Source: SABI01 sp963677695 (GTDB taxonomy: Bacteria > Spirochaetota > Spirochaetia > Sphaerochaetales > Sphaerochaetaceae). From it: a stretch of DNA of 64,000 nt. Location of the stretch: the NCBI GenBank assembly GCA_963677695.2, contig CAXXUJ010000001.1, forward strand, positions 1,798,001 to 1,862,000, given 5' to 3'. Of this stretch, positions 8,932 to 18,408 are shown in pieces. The notes beneath the pieces are model-generated. The model made no database searches, was not told the DNA's origin, and saw only the letters and a list, made by a program, of their open reading frames with translations. Made by a program: the position numbers and the translations under genes. Positions within the stretch are counted from its first letter, which is position 1; every line of letters begins with the position of its first letter.

Positions 8932-10614
8932 TTATTTACCTTTCTTTTTACTCCACGAATCCTTCAGTGTCACCGTCCTGTTGAAGACAGGGGCATCGGC
9001 AGTGAAGTCAACCGAGTCGGGAACGAAGTAACCGTTTCTCATGAACTGCAGGTATTCGCCCGGTGCAGCCTCTGCAAGAGCGGGTTCCACTTTGCAGTCT
9101 GTGAGTGTGATCAGCGAATCGGGGTTTATATCATCAAGATAGTCGCCTGTCGCTTCACCGGGAGCTTCTGTGAGGAACAGTTTGTCATACAGTCTCACCG
9201 TAGCATCCTTTGCGTGTTCGGCACTCACCCAGTGGATCGTTCCTCTTATCTTCCTTCCGTCGGGAGTCGTTCCGCCACGGCTTTCTGGATCATAGGTACA
9301 CAGTACTTCAATCACATTGCCATCCTCATCCTTGACCACGTCGTTCGCTGTAAGATAGTAGGCACCTTTGAAGCGGACTTCGTTGCCGGGATAGAGTCTT
9401 CGGTATCCCTTGATGGGAACTTCCATGAAATCTTCCTGTTCGATATAGAGTGTTCTTGAGAACGGAACCATTCTGGTTCCCGCCTCAGGGTCTTCAGGAT
9501 TGTTTTCCACTTCAACGAACTCGCTCTCACCTTCAGGGTAGTTTGTTATGGTTACTTTCAGGGGATCGAGGACTGCCATCACTCTCTTCGCTCTCTTGTT
9601 GAGATCCTCACGTACGCAGAACTCAAGGAGGGCGAAGTCTACAACACTCTCAACCTTCGCTACACCGACCTTGTCCACAAACATCTTCAGTGATTCAGGA
9701 GAGTAGCCCCTTCTTCTCACACCAACGAGGGTGGGCATTCTCGGGTCATCCCAGCCGTCAACCAGACCGTTTTTCACAAGATAGAGGAGCTTTCGCTTGC
9801 TCATCACCGTGTAGTTGATATTGAGTCTGGCGAACTCGTACTGGTGGGGAGTGTGGGGGATATGGTCGATACTGGTCGCCCAGTCATAGGCGGGGCGGTG
9901 GTCTTCGAACTCGAGGGTACAGATCGAGTGGGTGATTCCTTCGATCGCGTCACTGATCGGGTGGGTGTAGTCGTACATCGGGTAGATGCACCAGGCATCT
10001 CCGGTTCTCGGGTGAGTTGCGAATTTGATACGGTAGAGGGCAGGGTCTCTCAGGTTGATGTTGGGGCTTGCCATATCGAGTTTCGCTCTCAGAAGGTACT
10101 TCCCTTCCGGGTGCTTTCCAGCCTTCATCTCCTCGAAGAGTCTCAGGTTTTCCTCAATTGGTCTGTTCCTGTCGGGACTTTCCTTTCCTGGCTGCGTGAG
10201 CGTTCCCCGGTACTCCTTCATCTGCTCGGGAGTGAGGGAATCGACATAGGCCTTCCCGTCCCTGATGAGAGATACTGCGATTTCATAGAGTTGCTGGTAG
10301 TAGTCACTTGCATGGTAGAGATAGTCGCCCCAGTCGAAGCCGAGCCATTTGATATCTGCCTGGATCGCGTTGATGTATTCCATATCCTCTTTTTCAGGGT
10401 TGGTGTCATCAAGACGAAGGTGGCATCTGCCTCCGTACTCCTCAGCGAGTGAGAAGTTGAGAATAATGGACTTAGCGTGGCCGAGGTGAAGATATCCGTT
10501 CGGTTCCGGTGGGAATCTGGTTACGATCGTACCCTCAGGCACCCGTGAGTGCAGCAGGTCGTCGTCGATGATCTTCTCGATGAAATGTTTGTTTCTTGTC
10601 TCTTCTGTGTTCAT
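8932..10614 (-). CDS. glnS: Glutaminyl-tRNA synthetase
   Basis: Class I aminoacyl-tRNA synthetase that charges tRNA-Gln. The HIGH motif appears as HLGHAKSI and the KMSKS loop as VMSKRKL. The GlnRS-type features RFPPEPNGYLHLGH and RLDDTNPEKE are present, as is the C-terminal beta-barrel anticodon-binding part (ending VTLKDSW). The length of 560 aa is usual. A TTG at 10620 also opens the frame, but the ATG at 10614 has a better-placed purine-rich ribosome site (GAGGCGAGAG), so it is chosen. A dedicated GlnRS implies direct charging rather than the transamidation route. Confidence 0.96.
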   Translation of the reverse strand: MNTEETRNKHFIEKIIDDDLLHSRVPEGTIVTRFPPEPNGYLHLGHAKSIILNFSLAEEYGGRCHLRLDDTNPEKEDMEYINAIQADIKWLGFDWGDYLYHASDYYQQLYEIAVSLIRDGKAYVDSLTPEQMKEYRGTLTQPGKESPDRNRPIEENLRLFEEMKAGKHPEGKYLLRAKLDMASPNINLRDPALYRIKFATHPRTGDAWCIYPMYDYTHPISDAIEGITHSICTLEFEDHRPAYDWATSIDHIPHTPHQYEFARLNINYTVMSKRKLLYLVKNGLVDGWDDPRMPTLVGVRRRGYSPESLKMFVDKVGVAKVESVVDFALLEFCVREDLNKRAKRVMAVLDPLKVTITNYPEGESEFVEVENNPEDPEAGTRMVPFSRTLYIEQEDFMEVPIKGYRRLYPGNEVRFKGAYYLTANDVVKDEDGNVIEVLCTYDPESRGGTTPDGRKIRGTIHWVSAEHAKDATVRLYDKLFLTEAPGEATGDYLDDINPDSLITLTDCKVEPALAEAAPGEYLQFMRNGYFVPDSVDFTADAPVFNRTVTLKDSWSKKKGK

Positions 10615-10816
10615 GAACAACTCTCGCCTCTTTCCTTAGATAATTGATGATACTATCACAATGTGCTCATGAAAGAAAAGAGAGTACAAAAATTCAGATT
10701 GAAAGGATATGTTCATTCTCTCATTCAATCTATCCTATTTTTCCGATGCAGCTGATTCCATGTGTACAGGCGAGCGATTTTTGAGTACAGTAAGGGAGAG
10801 CTCTGGAAGGATAACG

Positions 10817-12115
10817 ATGAACGAAAGAAAAAAAGAGTACAGGCCCCCCTCATTCAAATCCATACTCCTCATTGCAGTCATAGCCGCTCTCATTCTTGCC
10901 GCTGCAGTCGTGATCATCGTATGGACTTCTGCTCTTGAGAAGAAGAGTGAAGATCAGAAAGAGAGGGAAATCCTTCAGAGAGTGCTTCAGGAGGAAGGTC
11001 ACCAGGGACTGCTTGAGAAGGCGGGAGCCCAGGTTCATGATATCTTCTATGGTGAACAGGGACTGAGTGTCTTTCTCGGAAAACTTGATGACTTCACCTA
11101 CAGTGCTGATGAGATGAGGAATATTGCGATATACGAGGGTGCGAACCAGTCTGTTGTCAATATCACAACGGTCACGGTCAGCCTGAACAGCTTCCTTGAT
11201 GTCCTTCCCACCCAGGGAACAGGAAGCGGTATCATCATAAGCAAGAACGGATATATCCTGACGAACTATCACGTGGTGAGCGATGCGGATGAGATCTCCA
11301 TCACCCTCTCTGACGGTTCGAACTATGACGGAGCGCTGATCGGGCTTGATAGCGAAAACGACCTTGCGGTCGTCAAGATAGATCCCAAGAAGGACGTTGT
11401 CCTTTCACCGATAGAAATGGGGAAAGCCGCTTCGCTGAAAGTGGGGCAGAAGGTCGTTGCCATAGGAAATCCCTTCGGTTACGACCGGACCATGACCCTC
11501 GGTACGGTGAGCGGGGTGGGGCGGCCGGTACGGGTTGATGCCGATACCCTGATCAACGGAATGATACAGACCGATGCGGCTATCAATCCGGGGAACTCGG
11601 GAGGACCGCTCCTTGACAGTGCCGGCCGGATGGTCGGTATCTGTACCAGTATCTATTCCACCAGCGGAGGATCTCAGGGTATAGGATTCGCCATCCCGGT
11701 GGAGACCGCCGTCTCCGTCATTCCCGATCTCATTGAACATGGTAAGGTGATTCGCGGCTGGCTCGATGTGACGATGGTTCAGCTTGATGCCTCCATAGTC
11801 GCCTACGCAGACCTCCCCGTCAGGGAGGGCCTCCTTATCTCAACACTGAGTGCGGGAGGAAAGGCTGAAAAGAGCGGCCTGAAGGGCGGAAAACAGAAGG
11901 TTCAGTATGGAGACAGTATCATCTATCTCGGTGGTGATATCATTGTGAATATCAACGGGACGGACGTCACCGATTACTCCGGACTCTATCAGGCACTGAC
12001 TGCCACTGCCCCCGGTGATATCGTCCCCGTGACTGTTGTCAGAGACGGAAGTCCCCGGACCTTCAATGTCGAACTTGTCGAGCGGCCGAACCAGATGGAA
12101 TGGATGGTGCGCTGA
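10817..12115 (+). CDS. HtrA/DegS-like serine protease, membrane-anchored, one PDZ domain
   Basis: Envelope protease of the S1C family. An N-terminal transmembrane anchor (residues about 15-38) leaves the rest in the periplasm. The catalytic triad is H152 (LTNYHVV), D182 (ENDLAVV) and S261 (INPGNSGGP). A single PDZ domain follows (about 320-425), giving the DegS-like layout. The frame is open from 10709, but the ATG at 10817 has a GGAAGG ribosome site six bases upstream, which fixes the start. The stop overlaps the uvrB start by one base (TGATG), so the two are translationally coupled, an unusual pairing of envelope quality control with DNA repair. Confidence 0.92.
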   Translation: MNERKKEYRPPSFKSILLIAVIAALILAAAVVIIVWTSALEKKSEDQKEREILQRVLQEEGHQGLLEKAGAQVHDIFYGEQGLSVFLGKLDDFTYSADEMRNIAIYEGANQSVVNITTVTVSLNSFLDVLPTQGTGSGIIISKNGYILTNYHVVSDADEISITLSDGSNYDGALIGLDSENDLAVVKIDPKKDVVLSPIEMGKAASLKVGQKVVAIGNPFGYDRTMTLGTVSGVGRPVRVDADTLINGMIQTDAAINPGNSGGPLLDSAGRMVGICTSIYSTSGGSQGIGFAIPVETAVSVIPDLIEHGKVIRGWLDVTMVQLDASIVAYADLPVREGLLISTLSAGGKAEKSGLKGGKQKVQYGDSIIYLGGDIIVNINGTDVTDYSGLYQALTATAPGDIVPVTVVRDGSPRTFNVELVERPNQMEWMVR

Positions 12116-14109
12116 TGCCGAAGGAATTTAGAGTAGCTGCAGAGTATGAACCTGCAGGAGATCAGAAGGATGCGATCGAACTTCTCTGTGCAGGTATCGA
12201 TTCGGGTTTCGAACGTCAGACCCTCAAGGGTGTGACAGGTTCCGGTAAGACCTATACGATGGCCAAGATCATCGAGCGCGTGCAGAGACCGACCCTTGTC
12301 CTTTCCCATAACAAGACCCTTGCTGCGCAGCTGTACAGGGAGTTCAAATCGTTCTTCCCCGACAACGCTGTCGGGTACTTTGTTTCTACTTATGATTACT
12401 ACCAGCCGGAGGCATATGTTCCAGGCAAGGATCTCTACATAGAGAAAGATACCTCGATCAATGCAGAGATAGACAGACTGCGTCTGTTTGCCTCATTCTC
12501 CCTGATGGAACGTCGTGATGTGATCATCGTTGCCACCGTTTCCTGTATCTACGGTCTTGGAAGTCCACAGAGCTTTAGAGACATGGTGAAGCATATCAGG
12601 GTGGGGGACAGGTTTGCTTACAAGGAAGACCTGCAGCACCTTGTCAGGATGCAGTATGAACGAAATGATATGGTTCTGGACAGAGGAAATTTCCGTCTCA
12701 AGGGAGACACCCTTGAGGTCTTCCCCTCCTACCTTGAGACTGCAGTGAGAATCAATATCGAATGGGATGAGATAGAATCGATCGAATGGTTCAATCCCCT
12801 TACCTATGAAGTGACCGAGAGTGTCGAATCAGTGAGTATCTATCCTGCGAAACAGTTCGTCATTCCACCAGAGCAGGTGAAGACCGCTATCGGCCGTATC
12901 GAGCAGGAGAAAGAACAGCAGGTTGCGATGTTCTCAGATGCCGGCAAGCCGCTGGAGGCTGAAAGGATAAAGACGAGGGTGGAATATGACCTGGAGATGC
13001 TCAGTGAACTCGGTTACTGCAGCGGTATCGAGAACTACTCGAGACCGCTGGGGGATAGAAAAGAGGGAGAAGCCCCTCCCGTCCTCCTTAACTATTTCCC
13101 TCCCGGTTTCCTTACCTTCATAGACGAATCTCATGTCACCCTTTCACAGATCGGTGCGATGTTCGAGGGAGACAGGTCAAGAAAACTCAACCTGGTCAAT
13201 TACGGGTTCCGACTGCCGAGCGCTCTCGACAACAGACCGCTGAAGTATGCCGAATTCGATCAGATATGCGGCCAGAGGGTCTATGTCACAGCCACTCCCG
13301 GCAAGGTGGAGCTTGCAGAATCCTCCCAGATCGTTGAACAGATTATCCGACCTACCGGTCTCCTTGACCCCCTCATCGAACTCCACGGTACAAAGGGGCA
13401 GATGGAACACCTCTACGGAGAGATCCGTTCCACGGTGGCCAAGGGCGAGCGTATCCTGGTCACTACCCTCACCAAGAAGATGAGCGAAGATTTGAGCAAT
13501 TACCTTGCAAACTTAGGGGTCAAAGTACGCTACCTCCACTCAGAAGTGGAGACGATCGAGAGAGTGGAGATCCTCCGTGACCTAAGGCGGGGTATCTATG
13601 ACGTGATTGTCGGAATCAACCTCCTCAGGGAAGGACTCGACCTTCCCGAAGTCTCTCTCATCGCTATTTTAGATGCAGACAAGATCGGCTTCCTCCGCTC
13701 CGCCACCTCTCTCATTCAGACGATCGGAAGGGCGGCACGAAATGTGAACGGAAGGGTCGTGATGTACGCAGACAAGATGAGTGATGCGATGAAAGAAGCC
13801 ATCGAGGAGACTCAGAGAAGACGTGCTATCCAGAGTGAGTTCAATGAGAAGCATGGAATCACTCCTCAGACCATCAGAAAAGCAGTGGAAGATATTCTCG
13901 AGCGGGAGCACGAAGATAAGGAAGAGATTCAGAAGAGCGACATAGATATCTTGAAAGGAAAGTATAACCTTCTGAAGGCCTCAGACAGGAAGAAGTACAT
14001 TAAGGATCTCGAGCATGAGATGATAGAACACGCGAAGAACCTTGAGTTCGAGATGGCCGCCATGCTGAGAGACGAGATCGAGAATGTTAAACAGATGAAG
14101 ATCTCCTGA
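12115..14109 (+). CDS. uvrB: Excinuclease ABC subunit B
   Basis: Damage-verifying helicase of nucleotide excision repair that works with UvrA and UvrC. The Walker A is GVTGSGKT (residues 39-46), followed by the beta-hairpin lead-in TYDYYQPEAYVP, the Walker B region FIDESHVT, the helicase motif VGINLLREGLDLPEVSL and a C-terminal UVR motif (KYIKDLEHEMIEHAKNLEFEMAA). At 664 aa it is full length. The start is the ATG inside TGATG, overlapping the protease stop; an in-frame ATG at 12100 would lie within the protease gene. Its stop is two bases from the stop of the convergent caspase-like gene. Confidence 0.97.
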   Translation: MPKEFRVAAEYEPAGDQKDAIELLCAGIDSGFERQTLKGVTGSGKTYTMAKIIERVQRPTLVLSHNKTLAAQLYREFKSFFPDNAVGYFVSTYDYYQPEAYVPGKDLYIEKDTSINAEIDRLRLFASFSLMERRDVIIVATVSCIYGLGSPQSFRDMVKHIRVGDRFAYKEDLQHLVRMQYERNDMVLDRGNFRLKGDTLEVFPSYLETAVRINIEWDEIESIEWFNPLTYEVTESVESVSIYPAKQFVIPPEQVKTAIGRIEQEKEQQVAMFSDAGKPLEAERIKTRVEYDLEMLSELGYCSGIENYSRPLGDRKEGEAPPVLLNYFPPGFLTFIDESHVTLSQIGAMFEGDRSRKLNLVNYGFRLPSALDNRPLKYAEFDQICGQRVYVTATPGKVELAESSQIVEQIIRPTGLLDPLIELHGTKGQMEHLYGEIRSTVAKGERILVTTLTKKMSEDLSNYLANLGVKVRYLHSEVETIERVEILRDLRRGIYDVIVGINLLREGLDLPEVSLIAILDADKIGFLRSATSLIQTIGRAARNVNGRVVMYADKMSDAMKEAIEETQRRRAIQSEFNEKHGITPQTIRKAVEDILEREHEDKEEIQKSDIDILKGKYNLLKASDRKKYIKDLEHEMIEHAKNLEFEMAAMLRDEIENVKQMKIS

Positions 14110-14111
14110 AC

Positions 14112-15050
14112 TTAATGGAACAGGATGATATCTCTCGGGCCGCTGGTTTTTTCTGCTTCCTGAGAAGAGAGTTTCTGCACTGAATCCTTCAGATCCTCGA
14201 GTGTGAGAGTCCCCGGTAGATTGCCGATTGCGGCATCGGTCAGCCTGCCTGAAACTGTTGCGCTCTCCTTTTCTTCCAGTGATGTCAGATAGAAATCTGC
14301 AGTTGTTGTGTAGTTTTTTCCCTCGGCAGCATCTTCATGTTCCCAGCCCAGAAAATTCAGGAGCTCACGGGTGAAATACCCGTGGTAGTGATCCCCAGCA
14401 GAAGTCTTATCCAGGGCAACCTCATCAATCTGTGTAGATGTAAGGTAGAACTGACTTGGATCGTACCTTTCTATCGCATCGGTCTGATGGAGAGGATAGG
14501 GGGCGACGAACGCTCCGCTATTGCATGAATCAAGGATCACTACCTTTTTCCCTGGAATAGCTGCCAAGGACGCGGCGAGGTCATCAACTCCCCATTCAGG
14601 ATAGGAGGGAGAGCTCGCACTTTCACGCGCAGGTATGATGTATCCGGTAGAATCATCTGACTCGTTATGAGCGCCGCCATGCCCTGCATAGTAGACAACA
14701 AACATATCGCTCTCATTCATCTTCTCCCCGATATGAGCAATGAGTGCCTCAATATGTGTTGCTGTGGGATATAGGGGATTAGCGTAGTCGGGGGAAGAGC
14801 CTTCCTGAATGGCAAGGTAGCCTTCGAATTCAATGCCGTACCCCTCTGACAAGCGGGAAAATGCACCTGCCATCTCTGTTGTATCGGGGATCGTTCCCGT
14901 CAGGAAATTCCTAGAGTCCAAGGTGTTTTCGTAATCGAGTCCGATGAAGAGCCCGTAGATCTTTGTCGTATACCCGGGACCTGCCAGTTCGCATCCGCTG
15001 AGGAATATGATCAGAACAAGAACTGAAACGGTAAGGATGATTTTTTTCAT
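14112..15050 (-). CDS. Caspase-like (peptidase C14) lipoprotein
   Basis: A 312-aa lipoprotein: signal peptide with lipobox LSGC (lipidated Cys20), then a caspase/metacaspase p20-like fold. The His of the catalytic dyad is in VVYYAGHGG (H124) and the Cys in VILDSCNSGAF (C176). The mature protein is expected to be anchored in an envelope membrane. The ATG at 15050 is preferred to 15068 because AAGGAG lies eight bases upstream and it forms a 4-base ATGA overlap with the preceding gene. Family members cleave after Arg/Lys or Asp; specificity and role here are unknown. The neighbour is a probable outer-membrane protein. Confidence 0.85.
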   Translation of the reverse strand: MKKIILTVSVLVLIIFLSGCELAGPGYTTKIYGLFIGLDYENTLDSRNFLTGTIPDTTEMAGAFSRLSEGYGIEFEGYLAIQEGSSPDYANPLYPTATHIEALIAHIGEKMNESDMFVVYYAGHGGAHNESDDSTGYIIPARESASSPSYPEWGVDDLAASLAAIPGKKVVILDSCNSGAFVAPYPLHQTDAIERYDPSQFYLTSTQIDEVALDKTSAGDHYHGYFTRELLNFLGWEHEDAAEGKNYTTTADFYLTSLEEKESATVSGRLTDAAIGNLPGTLTLEDLKDSVQKLSSQEAEKTSGPRDIILFH

Positions 15051-15619
15051 TCCATGTCTCCTTTCCATCTGAAAAGGATACCTGCTCCACCCTTCACTGC
15101 CGTGTAATCGCTTCTCAGTTCAACCGATACCGGGATGATCAGATCGATATCGTACAGCTCTGTGCGATACAGCGTCCTGTTGTATGAGAGATAGGGAGAG
15201 AGGAAGGTGAACACGCCCCTGTCGTCATCGGGTAACTGGAGAGCTGAGACAACTCCTGCCGAGAGGGAATCGACATAGGTGAGGTTGTATAGGAGCCCGC
15301 CTCCTGCTGAGAGGGTGAAGAACTGCTTCCAGTACACCCCTTCGTAGGGCAGTGAGTCTGTGGTATAGGAAAAACCTGATCTCAGTTCAAGTGAGAGGTT
15401 TCCGGTGAGGCGGTAGGATAACGGTATCAGGTCGACTGAGCCATAGCCGTGGGTTCTTACGTGGAGGGTTTCTTCGTGTATCTCTGAGGGGAAGGAGCCG
15501 TGCCAGCCCCCCGAAACGGAAAGCGCAGGGGAATTCAATGAAGCGCTCAAACCTTGAAGGGAGAAAGTGAGAAGGATAAGAATCAGTATTCCACTCAGGC
15601 ATAGTTTTTTATCTTTCAC
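15047..15619 (-). CDS. Exported protein, probable outer-membrane beta-barrel
   Basis: A 190-aa protein with a cleavable signal peptide (hydrophobic residues about 9-25, cleavage near LSAS). The mature part is made of amphipathic strands rich in Tyr, Ser and Gly (SLELRSGFSYTT, FTLSAGGGLLYNLTYV, ELYDIDLIIPVSVELRS), as in small outer-membrane barrels. The start is GTG at 15619. Its stop overlaps the ATG of the caspase-like lipoprotein (ATGA), so the two are coupled and may form an envelope pair. No family name is recognised. Confidence 0.65.
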   Translation of the reverse strand: MKDKKLCLSGILILILLTFSLQGLSASLNSPALSVSGGWHGSFPSEIHEETLHVRTHGYGSVDLIPLSYRLTGNLSLELRSGFSYTTDSLPYEGVYWKQFFTLSAGGGLLYNLTYVDSLSAGVVSALQLPDDDRGVFTFLSPYLSYNRTLYRTELYDIDLIIPVSVELRSDYTAVKGGAGILFRWKGDME

Positions 15620-15668
15620 GTATATAAGATAACACTGAAATAACCTATCGGTTACTTCTGTGGGAAGA

Positions 15669-16697
15669 TTAATAAAAGATAATATCTTTGAAAGGAATCG
15701 CGATGTCGACCTGAGATTTCCTCACCTTCTCCGAAGAGTAGACCGAGAGCGTCTGTTCCTCCCACTCCAATGTGATAAGATATCGCGACCCGCGGAATTC
15801 CTGATGGACAGGGATCGCGTTGTTCAGGTAGATATGGTCATACAGGGTAGGGGGGAACTCCAATGTCTCTGTGACGATGATACCGTTCTCAGGTCGATAG
15901 AAGAGCTTCTCCTTTCCCTCTGGAATTTTCTGGGGATTTTTTCCGTGACTCCGTATGACATTCTCAGAAACCAGTTCTGAAGGGACGAGTGACCCTTCTC
16001 CCATGAACTGGGCAACGAATAGGGTTGCAGGCTTCGTATAGACCTCCTGAGGAGTTCCCACCTGTTCGATCTTCCCGTCCTTCATCACAATGACAAGGTC
16101 GCTCAGGGTGAGAGCCTCTTCCTGATCATGAGTGACATAGATCGTGGTGATACCGGTCGCATCGTGGATATCACGTATCTGGGTTCTCAGGTGTTTTCTC
16201 TTCTTTGCATCAAGAGCAGAAAGGGGTTCGTCAAGGAGAAGAATCTCTGGAGAACTTGCGAGTGCACGGGCGAGGGCGATTCTCTGTTTCTCCCCTCCTG
16301 ACAGTTCTGAGATTGATCTCTTCTCATATCCTTTCATCCCTACAATATCGAGGTGACGTTTTACTTCACGTGAGATCTCTGAGCGTTTCATCTTTCTCAG
16401 GCTCATCGGGTAGGCGATATTCTTTTCCACATTCATATGGGGAAAGAGTGCGTAATCCTGGAAGACCATGGCGATGTTTCTCTGATGGACTTCCTTCTCC
16501 GTAATATCTTCACCGTTGAGATGGATCGTTCCCGCATGGAGGGGGAGGAGCCCGCTTATCAGCTGAAGGGTTGTACTCTTTCCGCACCCGGAGGGACCTA
16601 TGATGCTTACAAGGGATCCCTGAGGAATATCACAGGAGAACTCGAGAGCGAATTCAGGGTAGGAGACCCGGATGTCAGAAATGAGAAGAGAACCCAT
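15669..16697 (-). CDS. thiQ: Thiamine ABC transporter, ATP-binding protein
   Basis: ABC ATPase with Walker A GPSGCGKST, Q-loop FQDYALFPHM, signature LSGGEKQR, Walker B ILLLDEPLSALD and H-loop YVTHDQEEA. About 110 C-terminal residues form a TOBE-like domain, longer than enterobacterial ThiQ and more like the PotA/FbpC group. The ATG at 16697 is chosen over GTG at 16709 because an AGGTGAGG site lies upstream of it; the gene overlaps thiP by about 20 bases. Assignment to thiamine rests on the TPP riboswitch at the head of the operon and on thiB/thiP. Iron or other cation transport is the alternative. Confidence 0.82.
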   Translation of the reverse strand: MGSLLISDIRVSYPEFALEFSCDIPQGSLVSIIGPSGCGKSTTLQLISGLLPLHAGTIHLNGEDITEKEVHQRNIAMVFQDYALFPHMNVEKNIAYPMSLRKMKRSEISREVKRHLDIVGMKGYEKRSISELSGGEKQRIALARALASSPEILLLDEPLSALDAKKRKHLRTQIRDIHDATGITTIYVTHDQEEALTLSDLVIVMKDGKIEQVGTPQEVYTKPATLFVAQFMGEGSLVPSELVSENVIRSHGKNPQKIPEGKEKLFYRPENGIIVTETLEFPPTLYDHIYLNNAIPVHQEFRGSRYLITLEWEEQTLSVYSSEKVRKSQVDIAIPFKDIIFY

Positions 16698-18408
16698 GTT
16701 GAACCTCACCTTTTTTCAGGTATTCGATTGAAAGGAATATGATGATGCACACAAGCATCAGTATTGTTCCGAGCGCACAGGCAGCTGCAAAATTGTAGGA
16801 ACCTATAAGCCGGTACATTGTGATCGGCAGTGTTATGATAGTTGAGTCTGATAACGTGAGAGTCGCCTGCAATTCACCCATGGATATGGCGAAGCCGAAT
16901 GCTCCCGCCGTGACCAGAGCATTTCTTAAAAGCGGCAGGTCTATCTTCCAGAATGTTTTCGGAAGAGTCGCCCCGAGTGTGAGAGAGGCCATCTGGTAGG
17001 TGGGAGGTATTCTTCTGTAGGTGGGAAGGACGCTTCTCAGGATGAAAGGACTGGTGATGACGACATGGGCGAGGACGACGAAGACGACCTTGCTCACATC
17101 CCATCTGCTGCTGATGACGGCAACCATGTAGTACCCGAGTCCGAGCGTGACCGATGAGACGACCATGGGAAGCATGGCGAAGACTTCGAGGAAGAGTCGG
17201 TCTCTCTTTCTTCCCGAGACGATACGGCTCGAAAGGAGGACTGAGAAGATGACAGAGATGAACGAAGCGCTTGCCGCTATAATTACGCTGTTGATGATCG
17301 AGAGCAGCGAGGTGTTGTTTCCTCCTGCAAAGGAGGAGAAGAGTAGCTGGTAATTATGAAGAGAGAAGACCATGGGCCCCGACCTGCTCACCTGAGCGAA
17401 CAGTGACCTGTAGACGATGCTGAGCAGCGGTCCGAGAATGAAGATGACGGTGAACACGATATAGATCAGGATGAAGAGTTTCATCCCCTTGCTTTTCATC
17501 TTTCCCGGTGTCCTTCCGTCTGTTTGTATTGTGAACTCTTCAGCTACCTTCATCTTCTGCTGGCTTGCCGAATAGAGGGTGACCAGCAGTACCGCTATGA
17601 GAATTGAGATTCCCGCAAGTGCGCTCGATCCCGCTATATCGCCAGCCATTCTCGCTCTCTGGTAGATCTCCACTTCCAGTGTAGTGAACTTAGGTCCCCC
17701 TCCGAGTACAAGGAGGATGGCAAAGGAGGAGAAGCAGAAAAGGAAGACGAGGATTGAGGCGCTTATGATTGCCGGAAGGAGTCTCGGGAGCGTGATCGTC
17801 CAGAATACCCGTGACTTGGATGCTCCCAACGACTGCGCGGCATGGGCAGGCCTGAGGGGCAGCTGCTGCCAGTAGGTCGCCACGATCGAAAGGACTATGG
17901 GAAAGTTATAGAAGGTGTGGGCAAGGATGATCGCCTTGAAGGAGTAGAGTATCTTCACCGGAGGTTCTTCAAAGGGGAAGACCTTCATCAGAAGGGTGTT
18001 CAGTACCCCTGTGTTTCCATAGAAGATGACGAAGCCGAGAACGACAAGGATCGAGGGAAGAATGAACGGGATGGTTGAAACAGCTTTGACCAGCCGTTTT
18101 CCCCTGAAGGAGTAGTGGGACATGAAGTATGCCCCGGGGAGACCGATGACCAGGGCACCGAGCGTGCTCGCCGCCGACTGGCCGAGGGTGAAGAGAATCA
18201 CCCTGAGTACATACGGATCGCGGAGCGTATCGCCGAAGAGGGAAAAGGTGAAATTCCCCTCCCGGTTGATGAATCCCTTCGAAAGTATGATTAAAAGAGG
18301 TATGAAGAATAGAAGCAGGAGCACGGCTATGGCCGGTGAGCTGACATACCGGTAGAACCGGGTGCTGTGAGCTAACGTGATTGCTGTGCCTGCCTCTCTT
18401 TTTTTCAT
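16675..18408 (-). CDS. thiP: Thiamine ABC transporter, fused permease
   Basis: A 577-aa inner-membrane permease with about twelve hydrophobic segments in two similar halves. Each half carries an EAA-type loop that docks the ATPase: AAQSLGASKSRVFWTITLP and ASLTLGATLPKTFWKIDLP. This duplicated layout is typical of ThiP and FbpB permeases. The start ATG overlaps the thiB stop by one base (TAATG) and the 3' end overlaps thiQ, so the three genes form a tight operon behind the TPP riboswitch. Confidence 0.87.
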   Translation of the reverse strand: MKKREAGTAITLAHSTRFYRYVSSPAIAVLLLLFFIPLLIILSKGFINREGNFTFSLFGDTLRDPYVLRVILFTLGQSAASTLGALVIGLPGAYFMSHYSFRGKRLVKAVSTIPFILPSILVVLGFVIFYGNTGVLNTLLMKVFPFEEPPVKILYSFKAIILAHTFYNFPIVLSIVATYWQQLPLRPAHAAQSLGASKSRVFWTITLPRLLPAIISASILVFLFCFSSFAILLVLGGGPKFTTLEVEIYQRARMAGDIAGSSALAGISILIAVLLVTLYSASQQKMKVAEEFTIQTDGRTPGKMKSKGMKLFILIYIVFTVIFILGPLLSIVYRSLFAQVSRSGPMVFSLHNYQLLFSSFAGGNNTSLLSIINSVIIAASASFISVIFSVLLSSRIVSGRKRDRLFLEVFAMLPMVVSSVTLGLGYYMVAVISSRWDVSKVVFVVLAHVVITSPFILRSVLPTYRRIPPTYQMASLTLGATLPKTFWKIDLPLLRNALVTAGAFGFAISMGELQATLTLSDSTIITLPITMYRLIGSYNFAAACALGTILMLVCIIIFLSIEYLKKGEVQHGFSSHF

